DNA of 64,000 nt from Spongilla lacustris (Eukaryota > Porifera > Demospongiae > Spongillida > Spongillidae): the NCBI GenBank assembly GCA_949361645.1, contig OX442417.1:8664275-8728274 (forward strand), in the 5' to 3' direction. Within the stretch, counting starts at the first letter, position 1. Every line of letters starts with the position of its first letter. A model generated the notes under the pieces. The model was not told where the DNA came from and did no database searches. It saw only the letters and a list, made by a program, of their open reading frames with translations. Of the stretch, positions 24,782 through 36,168 are shown piece after piece. The translations under genes and the position numbers were made by a program.

Positions 24782-25440
24782 TAAAATTCAGGGAATAATT
24801 TACTTTTTTTTAATTGCATAGCAATTTTGCTCCGCAAAATCAAAATTGATTAGCAACTTGGTTCAGTTTGCATCGCAATTTGTTCCTGCCGAGATGTGTG
24901 ATGATTTATCATTTGAACACAAAGCAGAGCTATCCCACGGACACGCCGTTGAGCAAACTACGTGCACATTTTCCCGCTTGATTCGCGCCAATGATATAAT
25001 CACCGCCTCCCCATTCTTTGAGCGGGACGCGATTTGCCAAAATCATTGGTGCGAATCAAGCGGGAAAACATGCCTGTAGTTTGTTCAACTGTATCTCCGT
25101 AACGGATGATACAGAAATTAACGAACAGAACAAATCAATAGCTACAGGACTCCTCTATGTACAACCCGAATTTGACGCGTTTTCAATACTTGTATGTGGA
25201 GAAATGAGGAATTCTAACCCGCGGTGTTAATGATTGTTGTATCCAAGGCACGGAAAATGTGTAGATCACAAAAATCGATTTTCACACAGAGAAATGGTGT
25301 GGAAACAATTGTACGAAATTTGAAATGAAAACGTAGTACCATCGCGAAGATGTGTTTAGTACAACGTGCAATTTTTATAGTGATAAAATTATAACCCCAC
25401 AAGCCCGATTTTGCTGGACACTGTCCCATATATGTTTTTG
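24782..25440. mobile_element. Foldback element, family A copy 2
   Basis: The left outer block matches 17233-17370. The centre carries inverted GAGCAAACTACGTGCAC / CTGTAGTTTGTTCAACTG and CGCTTGATTCGCGCCAATGA / TCATTGGTGCGAATCAAGCG pairs. The right part (GTATCTCCGTAACGGATG, ATTAACGAACAGAACAAATC) is shared with 8525-8575. Non-coding. Confidence 0.75.
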
Positions 25441-26034
25441 CTTATTGGGGTTTAGTGAATCGACTAACGCGGTTAAGATAGAAACCTGAAACATTGGACC
25501 CGGTACTTTGGGCCCGGTTCTAATTTGCCAGTATGCTTCAAGTAGTTATTCCTTCCAACCCCAACCCCAAAACGGATTCTACACAGTTCAGTGAGTGGAT
25601 CGGACTAATACAATACCCAGAAACCCTTTGGCATACCCATGTTTACCTTAAGGTCCTACACGGCCACCTCGACAGCTGCACGTGTCACTCGATTCCGACA
25701 AATCGCGGTGGTGATACGCTGCCAAACAACAAAAGAAGTAATAGTTGTTCCTTTAAACAACACCTAAAACTGAACTAGTCCATATAAAGATTGCTATTTT
25801 CCACACACTATCTACAGCTAGCTACGTGTGCATGTATTGTTCACTGATACGCAGCAGCTGCCATTAGTAATTTGAAACCAAGCAAAGTTCGCGCGCGCTC
25901 TGTTAATTGCATAAAATAAAAAAGCCTTCTATATACCCAGATTACACATAAAAGGAATCTAAGCGTCCTATACATTGCAACGAATACACTAAGCTACGAT
26001 CACTCCTGGCAGAGAAAAAAAATTAGGGGAACAA
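25441..26034. other. Non-coding DNA
   Basis: No domain-bearing ORF. An 81-codon frame at 25533-25778 has mixed composition but no family I recognise and no supporting splice sites. Confidence 0.5.
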
Positions 26035-26037
26035 GTA

Positions 26038-26324
26038 AATCAAAAACTTCTCTATCGAGAAAGTGATTGGTGGGATGTAGGATTGGTGGTGCAAAAAGCA
26101 AGGAAACAAGGTACAGTGTGTTAAAGTGAGGTTTGGTAGGATCCTACAACTATAACAGTCCTAAATTTGCAAATAGGCTTCTTCATTTGCAAATTCAGGA
26201 CTGTAAGTTGTAGGATCCTACCAAACCTCACTTTAACACACTGCACCTTGTTTCCTTGCTTTTTGCACCACCAGTCCTACATCCCACCAATCACTTTCTC
26301 GATAGAGAAGTTTTTGATTTATTT
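26038..26324. mobile_element. Palindromic foldback (MITE-like) element
   Basis: About 287 bp forming one long hairpin. AAATCAAAAACTTCTCTATC pairs with GATAGAGAAGTTTTTGATTT, followed inward by matched blocks including GTGATTGGTGGGATGTAGGA and AAAGTGAGGTTTGGTAGGAT. The loop lies around 26170-26195. Arm identity is high, so it is recent or kept by gene conversion. No ORF. Confidence 0.88.
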
Positions 26325-26640
26325 GTAAAATTCGACCCCCCCCCCCCCCCCCCATCCTGAAGCCTGCTGTATACGCTGCACGGGCATGTCATTCGTACAC
26401 CTACGCAATCGTTAATCGTCACGTTAATTGTGGCGATTGATGGAGTGTGGCTGATTCTGATTGTTTGTACCATAATGCACTCTTCGCGTAGCATTTACAC
26501 TGAGCAACATGCCTGCTAACACGGATAGATTGCATCGCAGTTTTCTGCGACTATATTTTGAAGTTGTTTCGCACCTTGTAAAAACTGTATCGCAAAATGC
26601 GATGCGAGTCCAGTTAAATCATTCCCTGCAATTGGATGCT
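26325..26640. repeat. Dispersed repeat C, copy 2
   Basis: Collinear with 18430-18790 (AAATTCGACC followed by a C run, GCACTCTTCGCGTAGCATTTACACTGAGC pieces, GATTGCATCGCAGTTTTC). It abuts the foldback element at 26038-26324. Confidence 0.65.
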
Positions 26641-27775
26641 AACAGTTTTCTGGGATGTGCTCACAAATTTCATCCTGAATACTGTAAGATGCTTCTGTAA
26701 GTTGCTTAACCATACAAGTAGATTGATCAATTCATTCTTACTTACATGTGTACGTAAGCGCGTGGGTGTTTACCTGTCTAAGCAAGAGGCGCCTAAGGTT
26801 TTGTCCTCACAACGTATTCAAAATAACTAGCAAAATAGCACAAATCGATAAAAGGGGCAATGGTACTGTCTTTATAATGGTAAGAATTTCAGGCCACACT
26901 TGTACGTGTACATGTAGCTCTTTGTAGTATTGTAATAAAAACTGTTATACGTACATGTGTACATGTACAATGTACATTCAAGTACTGATCCATAGGCTTA
27001 TACATGTACCTTGTATCATTGGCATTCAAAAATCTGTTGCTATACAATGCAGAGCTTATTGGTTGCTGACAATTAGCTGACAATTGTGTGATGTTACTTA
27101 CTGGTCATGATGCTTTAATGTCCTGTGGTCCAGGCTTTACCACTACAATTAAGGGGTTAACCTCAAATATTAAAAGTAGCAAATACTCTATCAGTAGAAG
27201 ATTGCTAATCACATATATGTTTATCTACCTTTGCCTAAGAGATGTACTGCATTTCATAACACAAATATCTTTTAGTGCAATCACTAATGTATCTTGAGAA
27301 GTACCACGCGTGCATATATTTTATTAACTCTGGTTAGCACAATATTTTTATTTTAACCATTCATAAAAGCTACATATCCGGAATGTAAGTGCCAAATAGG
27401 TTGGCTGTTTGATCTAACAATTGGTAGAATTTTTCAATCTACATGTGTACATGTACATGTGTACATGTACATGTGTATTGCAAAAATGAACCATGAATTC
27501 TGGCATCAAAAAAGTACAGGGTTAGCCTGTTACAGACCACAAGACATTAACTAGCAATCTTTTCCATGATTGTCAGATGATGTAATGGTCATTATGTACC
27601 TCAGTGCATGTCCAGGTACAAATGTACATGTACATGTACAGTTGTACTGGTTATTATTTATAGAGAGTGAAGATTCCATTCAAAAACCTACATATACATT
27701 ATACATGTATTTCATTCTGACATTGTTTTGGTCTGAATGATGTACATGTACATGTACATGTACATGTACACTGTA
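26641..27775. other. Non-coding DNA
   Basis: No exon recognised. ACATGT clusters at 26905, 26955, 27440-27472, 27620 and 27740-27766, the last directly abutting the TA-flanked element. Confidence 0.5.
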
Positions 27776-28214
27776 CAGTACCGTCCACGAGAAAGTTAAA
27801 AAAAAAAACACGCGCGCACCTCGCGTGTGACACGCGAGCGACTCGCGAGGAATTATGTAGCGCTCGCAAAATGCGTGTGCCTCGCGAGTGACACGCGTGT
27901 ATGGGCAATTTGCGAGCGTACAGTGGAAATCGTGATACTTGTCGTTAAAATTTTTTGGGTGTGTTTTAATGTTAGCTTGATTTTTTAACATTAACTGTAT
28001 GCAGTATTGAAAATCTGACAACACAGTGTTGTTATCCAAACATTTGTAAACAAGTACCGGAAATAAGTTAGTGTCACGTGACTAACACGTCTGTTTGTTT
28101 TTGTTTTTAAAGTGTCCCAGTCCAAAAAACGGATTTGTAGCATGTTTCTCAGCTCTGAGGCAGCAGATCAACACAAAATTTGGTATATAAGAGGAAAACA
28201 AACCTGCCAAACGT

Positions 28215-28778
28215 TTGGCTGAGTCATATTTCAAACCCGGGAAATACTTTGTGTGTTTTCATGGGAGACACGTTTGTTTAGGTGGAAAAGCGTTTAGCAT
28301 GCTGCTTTGCACAGTGAGCGTTATACGCGACAGTACATCGATTTTTATACCGAGGGATGGCTATTGAACCATAGACACCTATGTTTACAACGTAACAGTT
28401 AATTCTACCGTCAAAATTCTGCTTGCAAACGTTGAATCTTAAAAAACACGCCATTTTCGAGTGAATCTCATTACGTTATTGTAACAATTTCATAATATTA
28501 ATTAAAGTTTCGATGGTGTGGCTGAAGACGGGAACGGTTTCAATTGCGAAAACGGTTCTTCTAAGAACCAAACATCAACCAGCGAAAAAAAGCGGCGAGC
28601 AAGTAAAGAGGCAAGTCATGTGTGGGTACCTTTGAAGCGAAGAAGGGGTAATCCCGAAGCTGCACGAATGCTACTATCGCAGAGAGTGCAGCCAAGGAAT
28701 TGGAGTCCCTCGCTGTACACATGCCAAATGTGTCCGATAGTGATGCAAGAGCGTTTGCATTACGAATGTACTACATAG
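28215..28778 (+). pseudogene. Left-arm copy of unrecognised element ORFs
   Basis: Two frames lie in the left palindrome arm. One (about 28215-28365) reads AESYFKPGKYFVCFHG and then stops after PRDGY. The second (28518 on) starts near MVWLKTGT in one frame, but the frame matching the right arm begins AEDGNGF and contains SKEASHVW and PLKRRRG. After a frameshift it continues ESLAVHMPNVSDSDARAF and ends ENYVSH before a stop near 28809. Compared with the right arm it has a frameshift and at least one stop. The product is basic and serine-rich, with no recognised family. Confidence 0.55.
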
Positions 28779-28859
28779 AGGTGTCCAACGAAAATTATGT
28801 CTCCCACTGATGCCCAAACAAATGTGAGTCACATGTTTTTGGTATGTTCCAGAACTATC

Positions 28860-29420
28860 GGACGCATTTGGCATGTGTACAGCGAGGGACTCCAATTCTT
28901 TGGCTGCACTCTCTGCGGTAGTAGCATACGTCCTTCTGCTCTTTGAGGAACTTGCTTCGCTGACCGACCACCGCTTCAAAGCGGCAGCTTCGGGAATACC
29001 CCTCCGAGCCTTCCTTCGCTTCAACGATGCCCAAGCATGATTTGCCTCTTTACTAGTTCGCCACTTTTGTACGCTGGTTGATGCTTGGTTCTCGTATTCG
29101 CCGTTCCCATCTTCAGCCATAATACAAAACCTTTAATTAATTGCCAATAACGTCATAATTGTAATGAGATTCACTCGAAAATGGCGTGTTTTCTAAGCTT
29201 CAACGTTTGCAAGCAGAATTTTGGCGGTAAAATTAACTGTTACGTTGTAAACATAGGTGTCTATGGTGCAATAACCATCCCTCGGTATAAAAATCGATGT
29301 ACTGTCGCGTATAACGCCCACTGTGCAAAGCAGCATGCTAAACGCTTTTCCACCTAAACAAACGTGTCTCCCATGAAAACACACAAAGTATTTCCCGGGT
29401 TTGAAATATGACTCGGCCAA
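28860..29420 (-). CDS. Right-arm copy of unrecognised element ORFs
   Basis: On the minus strand, 29193-29420 encodes about 75 residues (AESYFKPGKYFVCFHG..., ending ILLANVEA, stop). 29120 down to about 28860 encodes a second frame starting MAEDGNGEYEN, with basic patches SLKRRKARRG, a serine-rich SEASSSKSRR and a helix-prone AAKELESLAVHMP. The second frame has an ATG and an open reading frame through this arm. Its extension beyond 28853 into the loop and opposite arm is not original sequence. It may be an element-encoded DNA-binding or accessory protein. No family is recognised, and the function is unknown. Confidence 0.45.
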
Positions 29421-30743
29421 ACGTTTGGCAGGTTTGTTTTTCTCTTATGTACCAAATTTTGTGTTGATCTGCTGCCTCAGAGCTGAGAAATATGCTACAA
29501 ATCCGTTTTTTGGACTGGGACGCTTAAAAACAAAAACAAACAGACGTGTTAGTCACGTGACACTTACTTATTTCTGGTACTTGTTTACAAATGTTTGGTT
29601 AACAACACTGTGTTGTCAGATTTTCAATACTGCATACAGTTAATGTTAAAAAATCAAGCTAACATTAAAACACACCCAAAAAATTTTAACGACAAGTATC
29701 ACGATTTCCACTGTACTATAGTTACACGCGTGTGCAAATGAATTACGGGTACATTTATAATATAAAGGCAACAGTGGAAGAATTCTATTTCGAATGGTAT
29801 GGTTGACTGTAGATACTTCAGTTGCATAAACGCTTGTCAATCCCTCTAGCTTTTGCTGCATCAATAACTTGTCGCCTATTTTTAAAAAAGGTTTTTAAAA
29901 ATTACAGATTGCACATATAAACTAATTCATAGATGATTTGGTTATACTTGTGTCAACAATTGTACATGTAAGGATCTACTGTACAGTTTGAAGCAGCAAC
30001 CTGGTACGACGCTGTATGTATCGTGCACCAACGCATGCGTATGAGTAACATTACTAAGTATCAACACAAAGGACGAAATTTGCAATGAGCAGTGCCATGA
30101 TTTATGAATTAGTTTATAAGTTGCGCGAAGCATATTTTTTGCTACTTGTCCGCGAAAATGCCTTCGCTAAGCTTGACATTTTAACGAAGAGGTCCGCTTA
30201 GGATCACCTCTTTCATTACAGCTGTATACATGTATCCCGCTCGCGCGCATATACCTAATTGGATGATATTACTTCTACGCGGTGTACATTGTAACCCAAA
30301 GCGATGGGTGTAAAGTGGTAAAAACAAAAGTATATGTGTACGGTGTTTGCAGCGTGTGCTTAATACGTGTACACTCTCGCTGTCCAGATTATATAAATTA
30401 AAAACGGTTGCTAGGAACCATAAAGCACGCGTGTACTCGCGTGTGCGTACACGCGAGTGAATTGCGTGTGGCAAACGAGGAGGCACTCGCCTGGGACATA
30501 AAACTACACGCGAGCAACTCGCGGGTTGCTCGCGAGTTCTTTTAACTTTCTCGTGGACGGTACTGTATATCTATCCAATATTCAAGACCCACCTCTCTGG
30601 CTTTGAGAATATTTATATGCAATATGTAAACACTCATGTGCATGTGTACAATAAAGGTAACATTTTAAAGCACATACACCTGTCTTGTTGTTTTTGTTGT
30701 TGTTTAGTTGCAATTTTAAAAGCACTATTGTTTGTACACACAG

Positions 30744-31759
30744 CAAGTGCTGATGCCAGTGTCATCATATCACCATGTACTGACTATACAACATTTGAGA
30801 ACAATGCATCAACATTTACATTCAACTGTTCTGGAGGTGGAACATTTTTGTTCTGGACAGTGGATGGGCATGATGATAGTACACCCTATGTACTCAACAA
30901 AGGGATATCCTATACTTCCCCTGTATCACCAGATGGAGTTACTGTATCCTCTCAGCTCATTGTTCCCACCACCAAAGCTAACAATAACACTGTGGTGGTC
31001 TGTACTGTGCTGGATACATCATTTAAGTATTTCCAGTCAAGTGATCCAGTGAAGCTCATTCTCCAAGGTATGTGAAAAATGTGCTAAGAACATGCGTGGC
31101 CTTTTAAATGTTTAGATTGCATGCTTACTGCCAACCATGACATTGCATAAGATTTACATGTAATGTATGTTCTAGGAGGACAAACCTGCACTGAGGAAAT
31201 AGCCACGCAAGAGTAGTGCTTGCATTCAAACTACATGTACATGTGTATTATGTGTGATGTACAACATTTATGATTCATAGTGTTACATGTATATGGAAAA
31301 TTACAAATTCAGTGCTGATGAATCATTTAGTAGAGGATGCAGCATGAATATGTTCTCACACTGATAATACCAAAACGTGGCTATTACATTGGGAAAGCTT
31401 TAATAATTTAAATACATTTCTACATGTACTTTCTGGTGTGTACAACTTTTAATTGAAATGGATTTTATTTTTTTCGCTCTCTCAGAGCCTCAAGCTATGC
31501 TTTCCCCTGCAACTACTACATGTGCGTTCACTGCTGGTCCTGGAAGTGCTGCTGTTGGCTACACTATTGGTAAGTGCATCTGATCAGTGAACTTCTATGT
31601 TTATACTGTTGTGTTGTTTATATAGTAGTGGCAGTGTCCATAGCTGTGATTGGACTGCTACTACTGATGGTTGTGGGTGTGGCCTGTGCTACATACATGT
31701 ATCGTGCACATGAAGATACAGTGAGCAGTGTTGGAATGAAGAAGCATATCTCAAAGTGA
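30744..31759 (+). CDS. Ig-domain single-pass membrane receptor (gene 1)
   Basis: Three exons joined in phase 1. Exon 30744-31067 (acceptor CACACAG, donor CCAAG|GTATGT) encodes one Ig-like domain: TFTFNCSGGG with the first cysteine, FLFWTVDG with the core tryptophan, and NNNTVVVCTVLD with the second cysteine. Several NxS/T sites suggest glycosylation. Exon 31486-31569 is a Ser/Thr/Ala-rich linker. Exon 31626-31759 encodes the helix AVIGLLLLMVVGVACATYMY and a short tail ending KKHISK, then TGA. Upstream, the open frame from 30617 contains LSCCFCCCLVAILKALLF before the Ig, a possible signal peptide if no intron intervenes. A close paralogue of the Ig exon lies at 37541. Likely a cell-surface adhesion or recognition protein. 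Ligand unknown. Confidence 0.8.
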
Positions 31760-31924
31760 CTACAGCAAGATTAACAATAATTTTGATGCAATGTTAGTAT
31801 GTTAGGCTATGTAGTGGCACTGAATAATGTTATGAACTCATAATTTGATACCAAATAGAAAATGCAAACACAGAGACTACCTGGACGATTATAATACATG
31901 TATACTATAAAACAAACACGAGAA

Positions 31925-32446
31925 GCTGTGCTGAAACTCATTCTGGCAGGTATGGAAGCCCAGCTCTATCTTCAATCTCAATCTTTCTTCATTTCACTCT
32001 ACTCCCACGAATGCACAGCATGTAGCATGAAGGACAGCAAAAGGTATCCTTGCACGCCAGCACTTCACTGTTAGACTTGTGCCAAATTGCAGCTATTTTT
32101 TCAGCCACATGACATATAAATGTCTTTGCCTCAAGACCCAGTGCCCCATAAGCTGTCACAACAAATGGTGTAAAAGATGCATTGATATAGTTTCATGATC
32201 AGCAGCTTGTGAGTATTTTTTTTTTAGTGTGTTCAATCGAGGAAATTAAGAACTGCACCCACATCACGATGCAAGTAAGAATTCGCATCAATCTGAATCC
32301 ACTACTCCATCATCAAAAGAGGTAGTACGTAGCTAGCTTGAGGCTGCCATACATACACCACGAACAGAAACCAAAGCAGGAACCTTTTCACGGTCATTCG
32401 GTTCTCTTACGACAGGTTCTCTCACAACCTCATTATATGCACAAGA
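31925..32446 (-). pseudogene. Non-LTR retrotransposon ORF, decayed C-terminal region
   Basis: Minus-strand translation gives, in successive frames, EVVREPVVREPNDREKVPAL followed by VSVRGVC, then SYLHRDVGAVL, then KKKYSQAAD, then TPFVVTAYGALGLEAKTF and finally MLCIRGSRVK. This order matches the region between the reverse-transcriptase thumb and the protein end in a common marine-invertebrate non-LTR element (recognised from memory). At least three frameshifts and several stops separate the pieces. It lies just downstream of receptor gene 1 on the opposite strand. Confidence 0.7.
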
Positions 32447-32529
32447 TTTTTTTTTTTTAAATTCTCTCTGAGAAAGTTGCATGGTGGTATATAGGATTTG
32501 AAGGCAATGGTGGTGTAAATTAAAAGGAA

Positions 32530-32744
32530 GGGAACCCATTGGGGGGGTCAACAATGACCTGAATTTTGTTTTAAATAGTCCTGTTATAATTGAAATGTTC
32601 AACCGGATCAGCAGGAGGTTGGCAGTGGGCTCAGCCTCCAGTGAAGCCGGGGTGAGGCAGGACATGTATGGGAGACTAAGCCTGACCTTGATGAGGGAGA
32701 ACACTAAGGCAATCCTGGCAAGATCCAGCTGGCTTGTTAGCTGA
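32530..32744 (+). pseudogene. Non-LTR retrotransposon, C-terminal end fragment
   Basis: Open frame ending at TGA (32742-32744). It reads FNRISRRLAVG, then VRQDMYGRLSLTLMRENTK and AILARSSWLVS. The pattern DIYGRLN.TLVR.NA.AILARS is the typical end of retroelement proteins of this type, also seen on the minus strand at 51945-52030. Only the end remains and its orientation is opposite to the fragment at 31925-32446, so these are separate insertions or a rearranged one. Confidence 0.65.
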
Positions 32745-34079
32745 ACCCTTGTGTGCTATATCCTGTTAGTATGAAGTTGTAATTGTTGTTAAAGTACATT
32801 GATAATAAAATGTAAAAACTTTAAAATTATTAAAATTATATTAGCACTTTAATTTGTAGTTTGTACATTCTTACGTATGGCTGAAACAAATGTTTGTACA
32901 TGCCTACTTCCATTAAGCAGGGATGCAGTGGTGGTAACAAGGATGTCTGCGACCCATCCACATCCAATACATTGTGTTGAGGTATTTGAAGTCATTTTTC
33001 CTGCATGGGGTATTGATAAAGTCAATTGCCTTCCATTGAGGTGTATGATTGTACTATCCCTGATCATAACAGGTTTGCAGTTCCTACAATATTGCTACAT
33101 GAAGCATAGAACAATGGAAGTAGTACTGCTGTATAAGAATGTGCATGGCATGAATATTCCTCATGTTTACCAACAAGCTAGATAAGCACTATCATTTGAG
33201 TACACACGTATGCAAGCAAACAACAGTACATGTTACAAAGACAGCTGAACACAAAATGGATACAATAGGTGGAGGTGTGCAGGTACAAAGGTTGCTGAAA
33301 TAGTCATCAAAAGTACCACTACATATGTCATAGGGAGCACCAGTTTGGGCTGATATCTGAACACATAAAGACAAAACTAGTCCACACTCTAGTATCTTCC
33401 ATCTAGAATGGCATGAAGCATTGGTCCCACCTGTTGACAGAAGAATTACATTCACAGTGACAAAGTGCACACAGCCAAGAGATATTTTATAAGGTACTGT
33501 AGGTAATGTTCATGTGGAATTTCAGCAGCTACATGTACCAACTACATTTATTGTACATTAAATGGACCTTTTGCATGAAAGATCAGAAGTATATTATAAA
33601 TGTTATGTCCGGCATAAAACCTCAGCGCAATAAAATGGCAACACTTGGACTCATTCCTTTCCACTCAAACTCTGGCCGATCTACATGTACATGTAGTTCC
33701 TGATGAAACTAGTAAGGTTGACACTCACAATAGCTGACATACCAGGAGCCTTTTAAAAGCCATCCATTTAAAAAGGCTCACGATACATCAGACTCTGTCA
33801 AGCTTACTGTTGCCAGCATAGTTCTTTCATGCAAAGGGTCCATATAGGGATACATGTACTGTACACTACATTACCTCCTTAGGGATACATGTACTGTACA
33901 CTACATTACCTCCTTAGGGATACATGTACTTAGTGTCTGCCTTAGTGTTGCATCTCTTGGCTGAAGCCAGTCTTAACAAAATCAAGGAGAGTTTTCCACC
34001 TGTCTGATATTATTATAGCGGTAGAGGTAACATTGAAGAAACTTGCAGGCAAATGTGTTTGCTTAGTTGAAAGACAAGG
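32745..34079. repeat. Non-coding DNA with a copy of the 52937-53460 repeat
   Basis: 33066-33500 matches 52937-53370 over its full length and matches 58595-58915 in its right part (landmarks CAAGCAAACAACAGTACATG and GGTGGAGGTGTGCAGGTAC). It is a fragment of the repeated 3-kb transposon-like segment. At 33846-33926 a roughly 46-bp unit (GGGATACATGTACTG...) is tandemly repeated. A 102-codon ORF at 32877-33185 has no recognised domain. Confidence 0.65.
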
Positions 34080-34976
34080 CGGCTGTGTTTTTCCAGCCCC
34101 TGGTGTGGCATATTGGGCAGGTTTGGAGAAGATTGCTTATGGTGTCAGGAGATGCATTGAAAAGCACTCGATGGATGTTTCCTCAAATTTGATATGCAAA
34201 ATGTTTTCATTGTTGTCTCCAGACAACCTGTATTGGATGTATGTTCTACATTTTCCCCAGAGCTCATACCATGGGTACATCTTGGTGCTTGGGTCCCACC
34301 CCCTGATATTGCACCCACATGGCCAGAGCATGAAGTGCAGCAAGGTGACCTCCTCACTCCGTTGCCAAGCTGGTAGCAAGTTGTAAGCTGATGGCAAATG
34401 CTTTGACCTCCTTAAAGAGAAGCTGTTGATCTATTTTGTTTGTTAATTTTCTTGTCATACTTTATAGAGATACAGTTCTAGTGGCCATAACAGATGACAC
34501 AAAAATCAATGAACATTCAGGTTTGAACTCAGTGGTTTAGTGCAAGACCTACAAATGCCTGGTACCTGGATGATGGTGCCTTGGCTGGCAGGCCACCCAG
34601 CTGTGCTGCATGCCTTGCACCTGATTGAGAAGTTGGGCCCTGCACTGCACCTCATTCCCACCTGATGTGAGGTGCTCTCTCCTGCCTAACCTGGACATCC
34701 TCAGTGCTTACTTACACATGCATGCAGAGTCCAGGAAGCTACTGTCTGGGACTAGTGTATGTGGCTGCAGTTGATCTCCAGGTAGCAGTTACAATGTGTG
34801 GTAGCATTTGCAGGATGGTCCACATAGCAAGGGTCACCCCACCCAGCCTGGCCTCGGATGCACTAAAGTTCTTTGATGATTGTTGGAATTCATTAATAGT
34901 TAGGCTTGCATGCATGGCAGGTATATTTGATGAGAAATACATTTATGCAACATTCCAAAGTTCATACTTTATTTGA
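34080..34976 (+). pseudogene. Non-LTR retrotransposon reverse transcriptase, decayed
   Basis: Across shifted frames the palm motifs are readable in order. Motif A reads FDMQNVFIVVSRQPVLD (the aspartate codon is 34191-34193, matching the common form DxxNAFNTVSRQ). A CSTFSPELIPWV segment follows. Motif B reads EVQQGDLLTPL (QQGD at 34338-34349). Motif C reads WYLDDGALAG (YLDD at 34563-34574). The thumb segment reads ARVTPPSLASDALKFFDD near 34830. Frames change between motifs, and stops follow motifs B and C, so it is inactive. The motif style matches the non-LTR type whose C-terminal pieces lie at 31925, 32530, 36950 and 51945. Confidence 0.82.
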
Positions 34977-35023
34977 TCTCCAATAACTAACTGTACATAC
35001 AGTTATTGGTGATCGAAGTATGA
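34962..35023. repeat. Small hairpin after the retroelement fossil
   Basis: TTCATACTTTATTTGATCTC...AATAACTAACTGTA pairs with ACAGTTATTGGTGATCGAAGTATGAA around a 3-nt loop. It could be a foldback end or a miniature element. Confidence 0.5.
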
Positions 35024-36168
35024 ATTTATAGAGTAAAATTTACAATATTACTACCAAGTGGAAGTATACATGTGTATCCATTACGCTCCATGATTAACGT
35101 AACGATCGATTATTCATTATATAGTTAATGCAGTTCTTATTTCCCACTTGATTCTGGCCATTAATATAGCTTAATTTGTATGACACTCCAGTGTGCAATT
35201 GTACACACCAGTGATTCAAGAGTACTCATGAGAAGGAACTTGATTACATCAGTACATAATTACTATACAATATTTGTTTGTGCTATCATGAAGATGAAAA
35301 GAAACAAATTTTAAAAGCCGAAATGTAGTATTCAAAAGGCAACACAACACTATTTGAATTTTACGTTGTTATCATCACTCTATTGTACTGGTTTGTAAAA
35401 TACATGAGATAGAATAGCATTAGAAGCTGAACTTAGGTAACGCATGTTTTAATGTGCTATATCACACTCAATCCCTTTTCATTATGGTAGATACATGTAC
35501 TCAAGACATGCAAAGTGAAGCCTTAAGCTTCCATGGCAGGGAAATAAAATGTAATTTATACATTTAAACCAGTATCCTTAGCTACTAGTAATAGTGGTTG
35601 CATTATTGAATCATTGTTAATAGACATCTACACCTACAAGAAAATTCTCCATGTTCTACCAACTGATGATACTTCTAGTGTCCACCAGTAAGTGTATTGT
35701 GTTGTATTGCGATCTTTAACACTGACCAGTGTGGGTGGTTTATGGAAAGTTGTACATGTGTTGTTAAAAGTGGCTATGGATGCCTTGGGAATTAGTACAA
35801 AGTTCTATTATTAAAGGCTATGGATTACTGTCCACTTATCATACCATTGTCTTTGTAGCTACACAGCTTGCTTGGATACATCCATTAAGAGGTAGCACAA
35901 GGGAACAAATTATATAAAAAGAGCTGTACATTGATGGAAATTAGTACTTTTTATGTCACCTTAGGATTGAGCAACCAAACCAAATATCTACTGTAGTTTG
36001 TAACAAGTTGCACTTTCTCATTTTATCTTTGCTAACATAATGATATTATACACACATACACGCATGAAATGAATATAATTATGATATTATTGCATATGTT
36101 TTGCTCTATAATCATCTGAGTTGAATGTAGCCTGGCATATAGTCACGTGTAGGCTGCTGCATTTCAAG
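35024..36168. other. Non-coding DNA
   Basis: No recognised exon. A short match (CTACCAACTGATGATACTTCTAG near 35656 versus CTACCAACTGACGGTACTTC near 24268, each followed by a TAAGTG donor-like site) suggests fragments of a repeated exon-like element. Confidence 0.5.

Larger units (their letters stand above)
27776..30565. mobile_element. TA-flanked inverted-repeat transposon with a giant internal palindrome
   Basis: The outer ends are inverted repeats: CAGTACCGTCCACGAGAAAG at the left and its reverse complement at the right end. Each is flanked by TA (27774-27775 and 30566-30567), as in Tc1/mariner-type insertions. CGCGAG/CTCGCG-rich subterminal blocks lie just inside both ends (27812-27920 and 30420-30540). 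The core is a palindrome: left arm about 27918-28741 and right arm about 28853-29715. Each arm carries diverged copies of the same open frames. No transposase with a DDE signature was recognised, so it is probably non-autonomous, having captured or inverted an internal segment. The TA duplication and TIR support the boundaries strongly, and the family assignment is inferred. Confidence 0.82.

Noticed and set aside
33192..33470. Conserved minus-strand ORF, also at 53058-53372
   Set aside because: Conservation is explained by the repeat copies. No domain, and copy B carries the same DNA as transposon-like non-coding sequence.
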